DNA from: Acidiflorens sp963847715
GTDB taxonomy: Bacteria > Acidobacteriota > Terriglobia > Terriglobales > Acidobacteriaceae
DNA length: 64,000 nucleotides
Reading direction: 5' to 3'
Assembly: GCA_963847715.1 (NCBI GenBank)
Contig: CAWKAZ010000026.1
Span: forward strand, 186,001-250,000
Shown: piece by piece, positions 1 through 7,942 of the stretch
How positions within the stretch are numbered: the first letter of the stretch is position 1
Layout of the letters: each line of letters begins with the position of its first letter
Position numbers and translations under genes: made by a program
Notes under the pieces: model-generated
Databases searched by the model: none
Seen by the model: only the letters and a program-made list of their open reading frames with translations
What the model was told of the DNA's origin: nothing

Positions 1-1
1 G

Positions 2-346
2 ACGTTGCCCGGAATTGCCGGCGTGATTCTGACGGTTGGTATGGGCGTCGACTCGAACGTGCTGATTTTCGAGCGCATTCGGGAAGAATTGAGAAACGGA
101 AAAACACCTCCGTCGGCCGTGGAGCAGGGTTTCAGTCATGCCTGGATCACGATCGTCGATACGCACGTCACGACGATTGTTTCGGCGGCAATTCTGTTTC
201 TGTTCGGTACGGGACCGGTCAAAGGTTTTGCCACGACTCTTGTCTTTGGTCTTCTGGCGAACTTGTTTACGGCAGTCTTTGTATCGCGCGTAATTTTTGA
301 TTGGATTTTAAGCCGCAAGCAGCGCGGTGAAGCGTTAAGTATCTAG
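2..346 (+). CDS. secD: Protein translocase subunit SecD, C-terminal end (5' truncated by the window)
   Basis: This is the last 114 codons of SecD, part of the SecDF complex that uses the proton motive force to pull proteins out of the SecYEG channel on the periplasmic side. The frame is open to the window edge, so the true start lies upstream. The visible part holds the conserved membrane block of SecD/SecF (GMGVDSNVLIFERIREELR, where the Asp and Arg contribute to proton conduction in this family), followed by three hydrophobic segments and a short basic tail ending RKQRGEALSI. secF follows 106 bases downstream in the same direction, the usual order. The spacer holds an inverted-repeat element. 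Certain apart from the missing 5' end. Confidence 0.97.
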   Translation, partial: TLPGIAGVILTVGMGVDSNVLIFERIREELRNGKTPPSAVEQGFSHAWITIVDTHVTTIVSAAILFLFGTGPVKGFATTLVFGLLANLFTAVFVSRVIFDWILSRKQRGEALSI

Positions 347-356
347 ACGGAATGAG

Positions 357-437
357 GTTTCAAAGTTTCAGGGTTTCAAGGTTTCAAGGATCACAAGCCA
401 GTGTTTTTGACTTTGAAACCTTGAAACTCTGAAACCT
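357..437. repeat. Intergenic hairpin of short tandem repeats (TTTCAAGG type), copy 1
   Basis: The secD-secF spacer holds a left arm made of repeated GTTTCAAAG / GTTTCAGG / GTTTCAAGG units (about 357-388) and a right arm of their reverse complement (CTTTGAAACC, TTGAAACTC, TGAAACC; about 410-437), separated by about 20 bases. Near-identical arms recur at 41193-41301 and 58455-58567. Transcribed as RNA it could form a long imperfect stem between the two coding regions. The function is unknown. Confidence 0.85.
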
Positions 438-452
438 TCAGACCTGGCTCTT

Positions 453-1685
453 ATGGAATTTTTTAAGAATACAAACATCGATTTCCTCGGGAAAAAGTGG
501 TACTTCCTGACCTTTTCGCTGATCTTCAGCGTGGCCGGTATTGTCTCGATGGGCCACCGTTGGGCGACCACTGGCTCGCCGGTTCCTTTGGGCGTTGACT
601 TCCGCGGTGGCACGCTGGTTTATGTGAAGTACTCGCACACTCCCGATTTGGCCGCCATTCACGCCGAGACTGATCGCATCGGATTGAAGAACACGCGCGT
701 GCAGAGATATGGGCCAGCGGCCAATAACGAGGTCCTGATTCAGCTCGATATCCAGGAAACCAGCGAACAGGCTCTAGACAAGGGCAAGACCCAAATTCTT
801 CAAGCGCTCGAAAGTCAAGCCACGCCCGGTAAGCAGGATCTCAATAACTCGAGTTCGATCACGCTCCTGAACTATCTTCTGGAGAAGGATCCGCTTCATC
901 TCGGGTCGGCGGCCGACGCAAATCAGCGCTACACGGCGACGGCGCAGGCCATTGTTGACTATCGCGATAAGACAAAAGGCGGCGTGCTCGGTTCGATCGA
1001 CGAACTGAAAGGTGCGGTAGATCCGGCAGCGGTCGCGTCGCTGCAGGACAATTTCTTCGTTTCCGACTTTGGTATCCGCAACGTCGAAATCGTCGGCCCG
1101 CAAGTCGGACATCAGCTCCGCAACCAGGCCATGTGGGCCACGTTGTATTCGCTGGGCGGAATGCTGATCTACCTGGCGCTGCGTTTCGAGTGGATTTACG
1201 GCGTGGCTGCCGTTTTGACCGTCTTCCACGACACGCTGATTACAGTGGGCATCTTCTCGCTGCTCGACCGCGAAATCTCGCTGACCGTGATCGCGGCCAT
1301 CCTAACCTTAATTGGATATTCCAATAACGATACGATCGTGGTCTTTGACCGCATCCGGGAAAACATCAAGTTGCTGCGGCGCGACCGGCTGGCCGACATC
1401 GTCAACAAAAGTATTAATCAGACTTTAAGCCGAACTATCTTGACAGCGGGCCTGACTTTCCTTACCGTGCTTGCTCTATTTCTTTTCGGCGGCGAGGTGT
1501 TGCATTCTTTCAGCCTAGCCCTCGTGGTGGGCATCCTGATCGGGACGTATTCGTCGATCGCGATTGCCGCTCCCATTCTGGTGGCCTATCAGGAATGGCG
1601 GGGCGAGCAGGGAAAGAGCCCGATTGCCATGCCGTTGCGGCCTGGCGCTGGTCCATCCCAGCCGAAAGAAAAAGTTAAGGCCTAA
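453..1685 (+). CDS. secF: Protein translocase subunit SecF
   Basis: SecF is the partner of SecD in the proton-driven translocation motor of the inner membrane. The N-terminal membrane segment (about residues 15-35) is followed by the GVDFRGGT motif, a periplasmic domain, and five C-terminal membrane helices containing the family block GYSNNDTIVVFDRIREN. At 410 residues it is about 100 longer than a typical SecF. The extra length lies in the periplasmic domain at about residues 105-205, a polar stretch rich in Asp, Ala and Lys. The ATG at 453 was chosen because the N-terminus MEFFKNTNIDFLGKK is typical of the family; no strong Shine-Dalgarno is visible, and the start lies just after the repeat element. 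Probably co-transcribed with secD. Confidence 0.96.
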   Translation: MEFFKNTNIDFLGKKWYFLTFSLIFSVAGIVSMGHRWATTGSPVPLGVDFRGGTLVYVKYSHTPDLAAIHAETDRIGLKNTRVQRYGPAANNEVLIQLDIQETSEQALDKGKTQILQALESQATPGKQDLNNSSSITLLNYLLEKDPLHLGSAADANQRYTATAQAIVDYRDKTKGGVLGSIDELKGAVDPAAVASLQDNFFVSDFGIRNVEIVGPQVGHQLRNQAMWATLYSLGGMLIYLALRFEWIYGVAAVLTVFHDTLITVGIFSLLDREISLTVIAAILTLIGYSNNDTIVVFDRIRENIKLLRRDRLADIVNKSINQTLSRTILTAGLTFLTVLALFLFGGEVLHSFSLALVVGILIGTYSSIAIAAPILVAYQEWRGEQGKSPIAMPLRPGAGPSQPKEKVKA

Positions 1686-1832
1686 TCGGCCAGTGTGGCG
1701 TAGAATCTTCAACTGCCCGCAGAGGCAGGGTTTGCAGAGAATAAAGCTCCAGAAAAAGGGGCGAAAAGACCGGGAGCAAAGAGGATGCGGCCGGTGTCTA
1801 AGTTCTCGTAAGGTCTGGTGTAGGAGAAGCCC

Positions 1833-2570
1833 ATGTTTGAAGATAGCCTCATTGAGTCAGGCAACAGATTCAAGGCAAAGCGGCGACTGAGCACAACAAT
1901 TCTGTCGTTTTTTGGGCAGTTTGCATTGATCGGGATATTGATTCTGATCCCGCTGATCTATACCGATGCGCTACCCAAAACCCAGCTGATGACCTTCCTG
2001 GTGGCTCCGCCACCGCCTCCGCCGCCACCGCCTCCGCCAGCAGCAGCGCCGGTCAAGGTGGTCAAGATGGTGAGCGAGGTGATCAACGGCCAGTTGCGCG
2101 CTCCCACCAAGATTCCAGACAAAGTTCAGATGATTAAAGAAGAAGAAGCTCCACCGGACTTGGGTGCGGGCGTCCCCGGCGGTGTCCCAGGTGGCATTCC
2201 CGGAGGCTCGGCGGGCGGCGTGATCGGCGGCATTATCAGTTCGACGCCGGTAGCAGTTCCGAAAGTGGCGACTCCGCAGCGCGTCCGCGTTTCGTCGGGC
2301 GTGTCGACCGGTTTGTTGATTAAGAAAGTTACGCCCAATTATCCGCAACTTGCGAAACAGGCCCGCATTCAGGGGCAGGTGGTGCTACAGGCGGAAATCA
2401 GCAAAGAGGGCACGATTCAGAACCTGCAGTTGATCAGCGGGCACCCGATGTTGGCGCCAGCGGCGATCGAAGCCGTGAAGCAGTGGCGGTATAAGCCGTA
2501 CCTGCTCAATGGCGAACCGGTGGCCGTGGAAACTCAGGTCGTGGTGAACTTCAGCTTGTCCGGAGGCTAG
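1833..2570 (+). CDS. tonB: Energy transducer TonB
   Basis: TonB carries the energy of the ExbB-ExbD proton channel across the periplasm to outer-membrane TonB-dependent receptors. The 245-residue protein has a basic cytoplasmic N-terminus, one membrane helix (about residues 28-50), a run of prolines at about 57-71, a Gly/Pro-rich linker, and a C-terminal TonB domain (about 163-245) with the typical PNYPQLAKQARIQGQVVLQA and EAVKQWRYKPYLLNG patterns. A GGAG-type ribosome site (AGGAGA) lies about 6 bases before the ATG. exbB and two exbD genes follow in the same direction, which supports a complete Ton or Tol-like motor. Whether it serves Ton or Tol function cannot be decided, but the C-terminal domain is TonB-like. 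Confidence 0.93.
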   Translation: MFEDSLIESGNRFKAKRRLSTTILSFFGQFALIGILILIPLIYTDALPKTQLMTFLVAPPPPPPPPPPPAAAPVKVVKMVSEVINGQLRAPTKIPDKVQMIKEEEAPPDLGAGVPGGVPGGIPGGSAGGVIGGIISSTPVAVPKVATPQRVRVSSGVSTGLLIKKVTPNYPQLAKQARIQGQVVLQAEISKEGTIQNLQLISGHPMLAPAAIEAVKQWRYKPYLLNGEPVAVETQVVVNFSLSGG

Positions 2571-2860
2571 ACTCTCCGGATCGGCCTGCACTTGGAATTT
2601 TTGCGGCGGTTTGCAGCCCTCCCCGTCCCACCTTATCCCGAGACGGGTTACTCAGGGATGATTTTTATACCCGAGGGCTATTCTGCCCACTTTCGATTTC
2701 TTGCATCAAAGGGTATCAGGCCGGTGGAGTCCCTGGTGTGCTGGGGACTGTACAGGCTTTTCGAAACCATCGGACGTTTGGACGGTGTCCAATAGGACCG
2801 AGGGGTCTAGAACGCAGTAGAAAAAGATTTTGAAACAGTTCCGAGGAGGAGAAGCAACTC

Positions 2861-3616
2861 ATGGTAGTGAATCTAGCAGCAGTGGCACTCTGTAACTTCC
2901 ATCTTTTCGCCGCCTGGCTCTTGGACGAGAGCTCGGTAGGTTGGGACCCGATTTCGCTCTGGAAGCAGATGGGCATTCTGGCGAAGGTCGTGGTTATCAT
3001 TCTGTTCATCATGTCGGGATGGTCGATTGGCGTGATGATTGACCGCTGGATGGCTTTCAACGCCGCCCGCAATCAGTCCCGCTCGTTCGCTCCGGCAGTT
3101 GCCGGCGCGCTGCGCGAGGGAAAGATTGACGAAGCGATCAAAGTCGCCGAGCGCAATAAGAAGAGCCACCTGGCCAAAGTTGTCACTGCCGGCCTGATGG
3201 AATTCAAGGCTCACCAGGATAGCCCGGGCGAAATCCCAGGCGAGACCATCGAAGCTTCGAAGCGCGCTTTGGAACGCACCGAAGCCATCGTGCACGCTGA
3301 ACTGAAGCGTGGATTGGGTGGTCTGGCGACGATCGGTTCGACGGCTCCCTTCGTGGGACTGTTCGGAACGGTGGTCGGCATTCTGAACGCCTTCAACGGT
3401 ATCGCGAAGGAAAAGGCAACCGGTCTGGCAGCAGTCGCCGGTGGAATTTCCGAAGCACTCGTGACCACCGCCGTCGGCCTGTTCGTGGCGATTCCGGCTG
3501 TCATGATGTTCAACTATCTGACCGGCCGCGTGGAAGCGTTTGACGTAGAGATGGACAACTCGTCGAGCGAACTGATCGATTACTTCCTGAAGCGCCGGAG
3601 CATGCGCCGGTCCTAA
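2861..3616 (+). CDS. exbB: ExbB/TolQ/MotA-family proton channel protein
   Basis: This is the inner-membrane proton-channel subunit that works with ExbD to energise TonB. It has 251 residues. An N-terminal hydrophobic segment is followed by a membrane helix (VVVIILFIMSGWSIGVMID), a cytoplasmic coiled region, and two closely spaced C-terminal helices containing the family signature GLGGLATIGSTAPFVGLFGT and then EALVTTAVGLFVAIPAVMMF. The start has a strong ribosome site (GAGGAGGAG about 10 bases before the ATG). It lies 290 bases after tonB and is followed by two exbD genes. Not distinguishable from TolQ by sequence alone, but the tonB neighbour favours ExbB. Confidence 0.93.
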   Translation: MVVNLAAVALCNFHLFAAWLLDESSVGWDPISLWKQMGILAKVVVIILFIMSGWSIGVMIDRWMAFNAARNQSRSFAPAVAGALREGKIDEAIKVAERNKKSHLAKVVTAGLMEFKAHQDSPGEIPGETIEASKRALERTEAIVHAELKRGLGGLATIGSTAPFVGLFGTVVGILNAFNGIAKEKATGLAAVAGGISEALVTTAVGLFVAIPAVMMFNYLTGRVEAFDVEMDNSSSELIDYFLKRRSMRRS

Positions 3617-3784
3617 GAGAAGGTCACAGGTCTTGGGTGTCAGGTCTCAGGACTTGCGCCTTCGGACCCGACCTACTTGGTTCGTTGCTACCCATGAGTT
3701 GTGCGGGTGGAGAGCAGGCTACGGCTGGCTCTCCACCGCAGCAATGACCGGGTGAGCAGCAAAGTACGCAGGAGAGTGGAATCC

Positions 3785-4267
3785 ATGGCATTAGCAAAGA
3801 GAAACGAAGCGGCGAACGTCAGCTCGGACATCAACGTCACACCGATGGTGGACGTGATGCTAGTGCTGCTGATCATCTTCATGGTGGTCACGCCCATGTT
3901 GCAACACGGCGTCCCGGTGGATATGGCGAAGGTGAACAATCCGACGGATATGCACGACGCCGACAAAGAAGATGCTCTGCTCGTCGCGGTAACTCGTGAT
4001 GACAAGGTGTTTTTCGGCACCGATGTAGTAAAGCCCGATGACCTGACTGAGAAGATCAAGGACAAGCTGGCGAACCGGACTGACAAGCGAGTCTTTCTGA
4101 AAGCCGATATGCGCGCGAAGTTCGGCTGGGTAGTCGAAGTCGTCGATGATGTCCGCGCCGCTGGCGTGGATCAACTTGGACTTCTAACCGATCAGAAGAA
4201 GGCCGGTACCATGGCCCCACCGCCGGGCGCAACGACGCCGACACCGGCGCCAACGGGCGGCCAATAG
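3785..4267 (+). CDS. exbD: ExbD/TolR-family biopolymer transport protein (first copy)
   Basis: ExbD has one membrane helix whose Asp carries protons with ExbB, plus a periplasmic domain that touches TonB. The ATG at 3785 is preferred over an upstream in-frame ATG at 3701 because AGGAGAG lies about 8 bases before it and the protein then starts MALAKRNEAANVSSDINVTP, the normal ExbD N-terminus. The helix has the family pattern VDVMLVLLIIFMVVTPMLQ, with the conserved Asp at its start. The remaining ~110 residues are the periplasmic domain, ending in a Pro/Thr/Ala-rich tail. The total is 160 residues, slightly longer than usual. A second ExbD follows 42 bases downstream. Confidence 0.93.
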   Translation: MALAKRNEAANVSSDINVTPMVDVMLVLLIIFMVVTPMLQHGVPVDMAKVNNPTDMHDADKEDALLVAVTRDDKVFFGTDVVKPDDLTEKIKDKLANRTDKRVFLKADMRAKFGWVVEVVDDVRAAGVDQLGLLTDQKKAGTMAPPPGATTPTPAPTGGQ

Positions 4268-4309
4268 GATTCACCAGCATTAGGGTTGTAGCGATACAGG
4301 AGATCGATT

Positions 4310-4753
4310 ATGAGTATGGCAGTCGGCCCCAAAGGGGGCCAAAGCGCGAACATGAACGTCACGCCGTTGATTGACGTTTTGCTGGTGCTGCTGATTATTT
4401 TCATGGTGATCACGCCCCTGACGCCGAAAGGGTTGGAAGCGTTGGTACCGCAGCCGCCGCCGAAGGATCAGAAGGCGCCGCCGCCCACGCCAGATCGCAC
4501 GATCGTTGTGCAGTTGATCGACCATGGAGCCGGTAATCCTCCCGGACTCAAAATCAATCAGGATGAAGCTACCTGGGAGACGCTGCAGGGCCGCTTAGAA
4601 GATATTTTCAAGACCCGCGCCGAAAAAGTGATGTTCGTAAAAGGCGATGACAATGTGCCTTTCGCGGACGTTGCCAGCGTAATCGACATCGCGCATTCCG
4701 CGGGTGTCGACAAAGTGGGCTTGATCACAGCGAAGATCGAATCGGGCAACTAG
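4310..4753 (+). CDS. exbD: ExbD/TolR-family biopolymer transport protein (second copy)
   Basis: This is a second ExbD of 147 residues, divergent from the first but with the same layout: a short N-terminus, the proton-carrying helix LIDVLLVLLIIFMVITPLTP, and a periplasmic domain. A Pro-rich stretch (about residues 47-62) follows the helix. An AGGAG site sits about 8 bases before the ATG. Two different ExbDs beside one ExbB suggest either a heteromeric motor or two TonB-dependent branches; this is inference. The gene belongs to the run tonB-exbB-exbD-exbD and is followed by a TPR lipoprotein. Confidence 0.93.
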   Translation: MSMAVGPKGGQSANMNVTPLIDVLLVLLIIFMVITPLTPKGLEALVPQPPPKDQKAPPPTPDRTIVVQLIDHGAGNPPGLKINQDEATWETLQGRLEDIFKTRAEKVMFVKGDDNVPFADVASVIDIAHSAGVDKVGLITAKIESGN

Positions 4754-4876
4754 AATACTCAACGAAGTGAAGTCATGAGGCGGACGAGCGGAGAGATCCG
4801 ATTTTGATATTGGACTCTTCGCACCCTCGCAGATGCAGGTTCGTACACTCCGCAGCAAAGGGAGATTCATAAAGCA

Positions 4877-5692
4877 ATGAAAACGACGCAAAGGTTCCTG
4901 GTGGTATTCGCGGCCGCACTGGTTCTGCTGGCTAGCACCGGATGCAGCAAGCTGCAGGCGCGAGACCACCTCAACAAAGGTGTGCAAGCTTACAAGAACT
5001 CCAAATTCGAGCAGGCGATCGATCACTTTCAGGAAGCCGTGAAGCTGGATCCCACACTGATCAATGCCCGCCTGTACCTTGCGACGGCGTATGCTCAGCA
5101 GTACATTCCGGGCGCCGATACTCCGGAGAACAACCGCTTCGCCGAACAGGCGATTGATTCCTACAAGCAAGTACTGCAGGCCGATCCCAGGAACATCAAC
5201 AGCATTAAGGGAATTGCGTATCTCTATTTGCAGATGAAGAAATTCCCATTGGCGAAGGAGTTCTACAAGAAGGCCTCCGAGGTTGATCCCAACGATCCAG
5301 AGCCTTACTATTCCGTCGCCGTGATCGACTGGACGCAAACCTATGTTCCACGCCAGGAAGAACGCGCGAAACTAGGGATGAAACCGGACGAGTCTCTGCC
5401 GGCCAAGGACAAGAAAGTCTGCGCGCAGATGAAGGAATCCAATACTGCGAACGTGCAGGAAGGCATTGACAATCTGAACAAAGCGCTTCAGCTTCGTCCC
5501 GACTATGACGACGCCATGGCCTACATGAATCTTATGTACCGTGAACGTGCGGATATTCAGTGCGACGATCCGTCAGCCCGCTCTGGCGATCTGAAAACCG
5601 CAGACGAGTGGGTAGATAAGACCATGGCCACCAAGAAAGCCAAGGCGGAAAAGCAGCCCGCAGGCGCTATCGTCATGGATCAGAAACAGTAA
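4877..5692 (+). CDS. TPR-repeat lipoprotein
   Basis: This 271-residue protein has a lipoprotein-type signal peptide (hydrophobic core VVFAAALVLLASTGCSK, lipobox S-T-G-C with Cys at about residue 23). It is followed by tetratricopeptide repeats from about residue 30, for example KFEQAIDHFQEAVKLDPT, FAEQAIDSYKQVLQADPR and FPLAKEFYKKASEVDPND, with a further repeat near residues 195-215. TPRs build protein-binding superhelices, so a scaffold in the periplasm or at the outer membrane is likely. GGGAG lies about 12 bases before the ATG. Its place directly behind the Ton/Exb genes suggests an envelope role, but the partner is unknown. Confidence 0.85.
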   Translation: MKTTQRFLVVFAAALVLLASTGCSKLQARDHLNKGVQAYKNSKFEQAIDHFQEAVKLDPTLINARLYLATAYAQQYIPGADTPENNRFAEQAIDSYKQVLQADPRNINSIKGIAYLYLQMKKFPLAKEFYKKASEVDPNDPEPYYSVAVIDWTQTYVPRQEERAKLGMKPDESLPAKDKKVCAQMKESNTANVQEGIDNLNKALQLRPDYDDAMAYMNLMYRERADIQCDDPSARSGDLKTADEWVDKTMATKKAKAEKQPAGAIVMDQKQ

Positions 5693-5793
5693 GTCAGTGC
5701 CCAGTACCTAGTAGCCAGTGACTTGGTTGGCAAGGACGCCGCCGAGCACTGGCTATATCTATTTCAGGATGGGAAATAATCCGGTTGGACCCT

Positions 5794-5809
5794 TGTGAGT
5801 TGCGTCACA
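5794..5809. promoter_or_regulatory. Candidate CRP/FNR-family operator upstream of accC
   Basis: The sequence TGTGAGTTGCGTCACA is a perfect match to the palindromic TGTGA-N6-TCACA half sites bound by CRP-type regulators, and the symmetry extends one more base pair pair on each side (CT...AG). It lies 78 bases before the biotin carboxylase ATG. A possible -10 hexamer TAAAAT at 5852-5857 would put the site centre near -62, the class I activation position. The presence of a CRP homologue in this organism is assumed, not seen. Confidence 0.45.
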
Positions 5810-5887
5810 AGCTGTCGTGATTTGACACATGCAATCCCGCCTTCCGGTGGTTAAAATCGTGTGCGGCCAGAATTACCCTGCTCACCA

Positions 5888-7432
5888 ATGTTCAAGAAGA
5901 TTCTGATTGCGAATCGCGGAGAGATTGCAGTGCGCGTTATGCGCGCGTGCCGCGAGATGGGCATCGCTACTGTCGCCGTCTATTCGGACGTCGATCGGGC
6001 TGCACTTCACGTCCGCAAATCCGACGAGGCTTATCCGATTGGACCGGCTCCGGCCTCGGAGTCGTATCTTCGCATGGACAAGATTCTCGAAGTCGCGAAG
6101 CGCTCGGGCGCGGAGGCGATTCATCCGGGCTACGGCTTCCTTTCGGAAAATGCGAAATTCGCTCAGGCCTGCGCCGATTCCGGCGTCAAATTTATCGGCC
6201 CCACTCCGCAGTCAATGAATTTGATGGGCTCGAAAACCAGTGCTCGCCAGCAGATGGAGAAAGCTGGAGTGCCGTTTGTTCCTGGAACGTCGCGCGGCCT
6301 CGCGTCTGCAGAAGAAGGAGAGGAAGTGGCGGAGCGCATCGGTTATCCGGTGATGCTGAAAGCAGCCGCTGGCGGTGGTGGCAAAGGCATGCGGCTGGTG
6401 CACACGCGGCGGGGCCTTCGTTCCGCACTTGAATCGGCTCAGAGCGAGGCGCAGCGTTCTTTCGGAGACAGCGAAGTCTATATTGAAAAAGCCATCGTTA
6501 ATCCGCGCCACATTGAGATGCAGGTGCTGGCCGATGAGCAAGGTAACACCGTATGGCTCGGTGAGCGCGAGTGTTCCATTCAGCGCCGCCACCAGAAAGT
6601 TCTGGAGGAGTCGCCATCGCCGATCGTTGACACCGATATGCGACGCCGCATGGGTGAGGTTGCGGTTCGGGTGGCGCAGGCGGCGCACTACACTAACGCT
6701 GGCACTGTCGAGTTTCTGGTCGATCAGCAAAGGAATTTCTACTTCCTCGAAATGAACACCCGATTGCAGGTTGAGCATCCGGTGACCGAACTCACGACGG
6801 GGCTCGACCTGGTGCACTTGCAGATTCGTATTGCGGCGGGTGAGAAGTTGCCGTTCGTTCAGTCTGATATCCAGGTTCGCGGACACGCCATCGAATGCCG
6901 TATTTATGCAGAAGATCCGGACAACAATTATTTTCCCAGCCCTGGCAAGATTGAAGTGCTGCTTCAACCTTCGGGGCCGGGAATCCGACGGGACAGCGGC
7001 ATGTACGAAGGCTGGACGGTTCCGATGGATTACGATCCGCTGCTCGCCAAATTGATTGGCATCGGGACGGATCGGCAACAGGCCATCATGCGCCTCGAGC
7101 GGGCGCTCTACGAATACTTTGTGGCGGGAATCAAGACGAATATTTCGCTTTTCCAGCGGATTCTGCAGGACGAGGATTTTCGCGCTGCAAAGCTTGATAC
7201 CGGGTACCTGGATCGCTTGTTGGCGAAAAAAACAGCCGCCCGCAGATCAGACATCTCGGAAGGTGAGAGCAAGACAATGGAGATGGTAGCGGCAATCGCT
7301 GCCGGCATGTTCGCGGTGCTCGCTCCGTCCTCTCCCGTCGGCAAGAATGGGAACGGTTGCGGGAGCACAGCCGGGCAGCCGGCGGCAACGTCTAACTGGA
7401 AACAAAAAGGACGCTCGGAAGGGTTGCGCTGA
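5888..7432 (+). CDS. accC: Biotin carboxylase subunit of an acyl-CoA carboxylase
   Basis: The enzyme carboxylates protein-bound biotin using ATP and bicarbonate, the first half-reaction of acetyl-, propionyl- or methylcrotonyl-CoA carboxylases. From the ATG at 5888 it begins MFKKILIANRGEIAVRVMRA, the standard start, so an upstream in-frame start was rejected. It has the Gly-rich ATP-grasp loop AAAGGGGKGMRLV (about 159-171) and the motif EMNTRLQVEHPVTE (about 288-301). At 514 residues it exceeds the usual ~450. The extra C-terminal ~60 residues include a hydrophobic stretch (MEMVAAIAAGMFAVLAP) and a Gly/Asn/Ser tail of unclear role. The biotin carrier follows 12 bases later. A separate carrier with an N-terminal extension suggests a propionyl- or methylcrotonyl-type enzyme rather than housekeeping ACC, but the carboxyltransferase is not in the window. 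Confidence 0.93.
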   Translation: MFKKILIANRGEIAVRVMRACREMGIATVAVYSDVDRAALHVRKSDEAYPIGPAPASESYLRMDKILEVAKRSGAEAIHPGYGFLSENAKFAQACADSGVKFIGPTPQSMNLMGSKTSARQQMEKAGVPFVPGTSRGLASAEEGEEVAERIGYPVMLKAAAGGGGKGMRLVHTRRGLRSALESAQSEAQRSFGDSEVYIEKAIVNPRHIEMQVLADEQGNTVWLGERECSIQRRHQKVLEESPSPIVDTDMRRRMGEVAVRVAQAAHYTNAGTVEFLVDQQRNFYFLEMNTRLQVEHPVTELTTGLDLVHLQIRIAAGEKLPFVQSDIQVRGHAIECRIYAEDPDNNYFPSPGKIEVLLQPSGPGIRRDSGMYEGWTVPMDYDPLLAKLIGIGTDRQQAIMRLERALYEYFVAGIKTNISLFQRILQDEDFRAAKLDTGYLDRLLAKKTAARRSDISEGESKTMEMVAAIAAGMFAVLAPSSPVGKNGNGCGSTAGQPAATSNWKQKGRSEGLR

Positions 7433-7444
7433 TTTCACATTTTT

Positions 7445-7942
7445 ATGGTTTATGAAGTCATCGTCGGAGACAAGCCGCACCGACTGGAGCTTGAAAAAGC
7501 TGCGGCTGGCTGGGAATGCCGCCTTGACGGGCAGATTGTCCATATCGATGCCCTGATCCCGCGTCGCGACGTACTGTCTCTCCTGATCGATGGGCGTGCC
7601 TACGAAATCAAGCGTGAGCAAACTGCTACCGATCTTCATTTGTGGGTAGGCAGCAGTCGTTTCGCGGTTGAATTGCGCGATCCACGGTCGCTACGCTCGC
7701 GCCAGAAAGCCGTTGGAGATGAAAAAGGACCAAAGAAGATTCTCGCCCCCATGCCGGGTCGCGTAGTGCGTCTGCTGGTTGCCGAAAATGCCGAGGTAGA
7801 AGTCGGTCAAGGCATCGTCGTAGTCGAGGCAATGAAGATGCAAAACGAGATCAAGTCCCCGAAAAAAGGAGTCGTGAGAAAGATTTCGGCGACTCCTGGC
7901 GCGGCCGTCAATCCTGGTGAAGTGCTGGCGATCGTGGAGTAG
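7445..7942 (+). CDS. Biotin carboxyl carrier (biotin/lipoyl attachment) protein
   Basis: This 165-residue partner of the upstream carboxylase ends in a biotinyl domain (about residues 95-165) with the biotin attachment motif VVVEAMKMQNEIKSP; the Lys between the two Met residues is the biotinylated residue. The first ~90 residues (MVYEVIVGDKPHRLELEK and onward) form a small beta-rich region like the one preceding the biotinyl domain in alpha subunits of acyl-CoA carboxylases. This looks like a split version of such an alpha subunit. It lies 12 bases after accC, surely in the same operon and under the same CRP-like site. Confidence 0.9.
   Translation: MVYEVIVGDKPHRLELEKAAAGWECRLDGQIVHIDALIPRRDVLSLLIDGRAYEIKREQTATDLHLWVGSSRFAVELRDPRSLRSRQKAVGDEKGPKKILAPMPGRVVRLLVAENAEVEVGQGIVVVEAMKMQNEIKSPKKGVVRKISATPGAAVNPGEVLAIVE

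Noticed and set aside
2592..2795. 67-codon frame between tonB and exbB
   Set aside because: No ribosome site before a TTG start and no domain; the spacer probably contains the exbB leader. A small peptide cannot be excluded.
4595..5338. 247-codon open frame on the minus strand across exbD2 and the TPR lipoprotein
   Set aside because: It spans two clear plus-strand genes and the spacer; no domain or start signal.
5822..5857. TTGACA and TAAAAT as a sigma-70 promoter before accC
   Set aside because: The two hexamers are 24 bases apart, too far for a normal promoter. Only the TAAAAT -10 with activation from the CRP-like site was kept as a possibility.
6212..7078. 288-codon open frame on the minus strand inside accC
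   Set aside because: It lies wholly opposite a well-conserved biotin carboxylase, has no recognisable domain, and follows from third-position GC.
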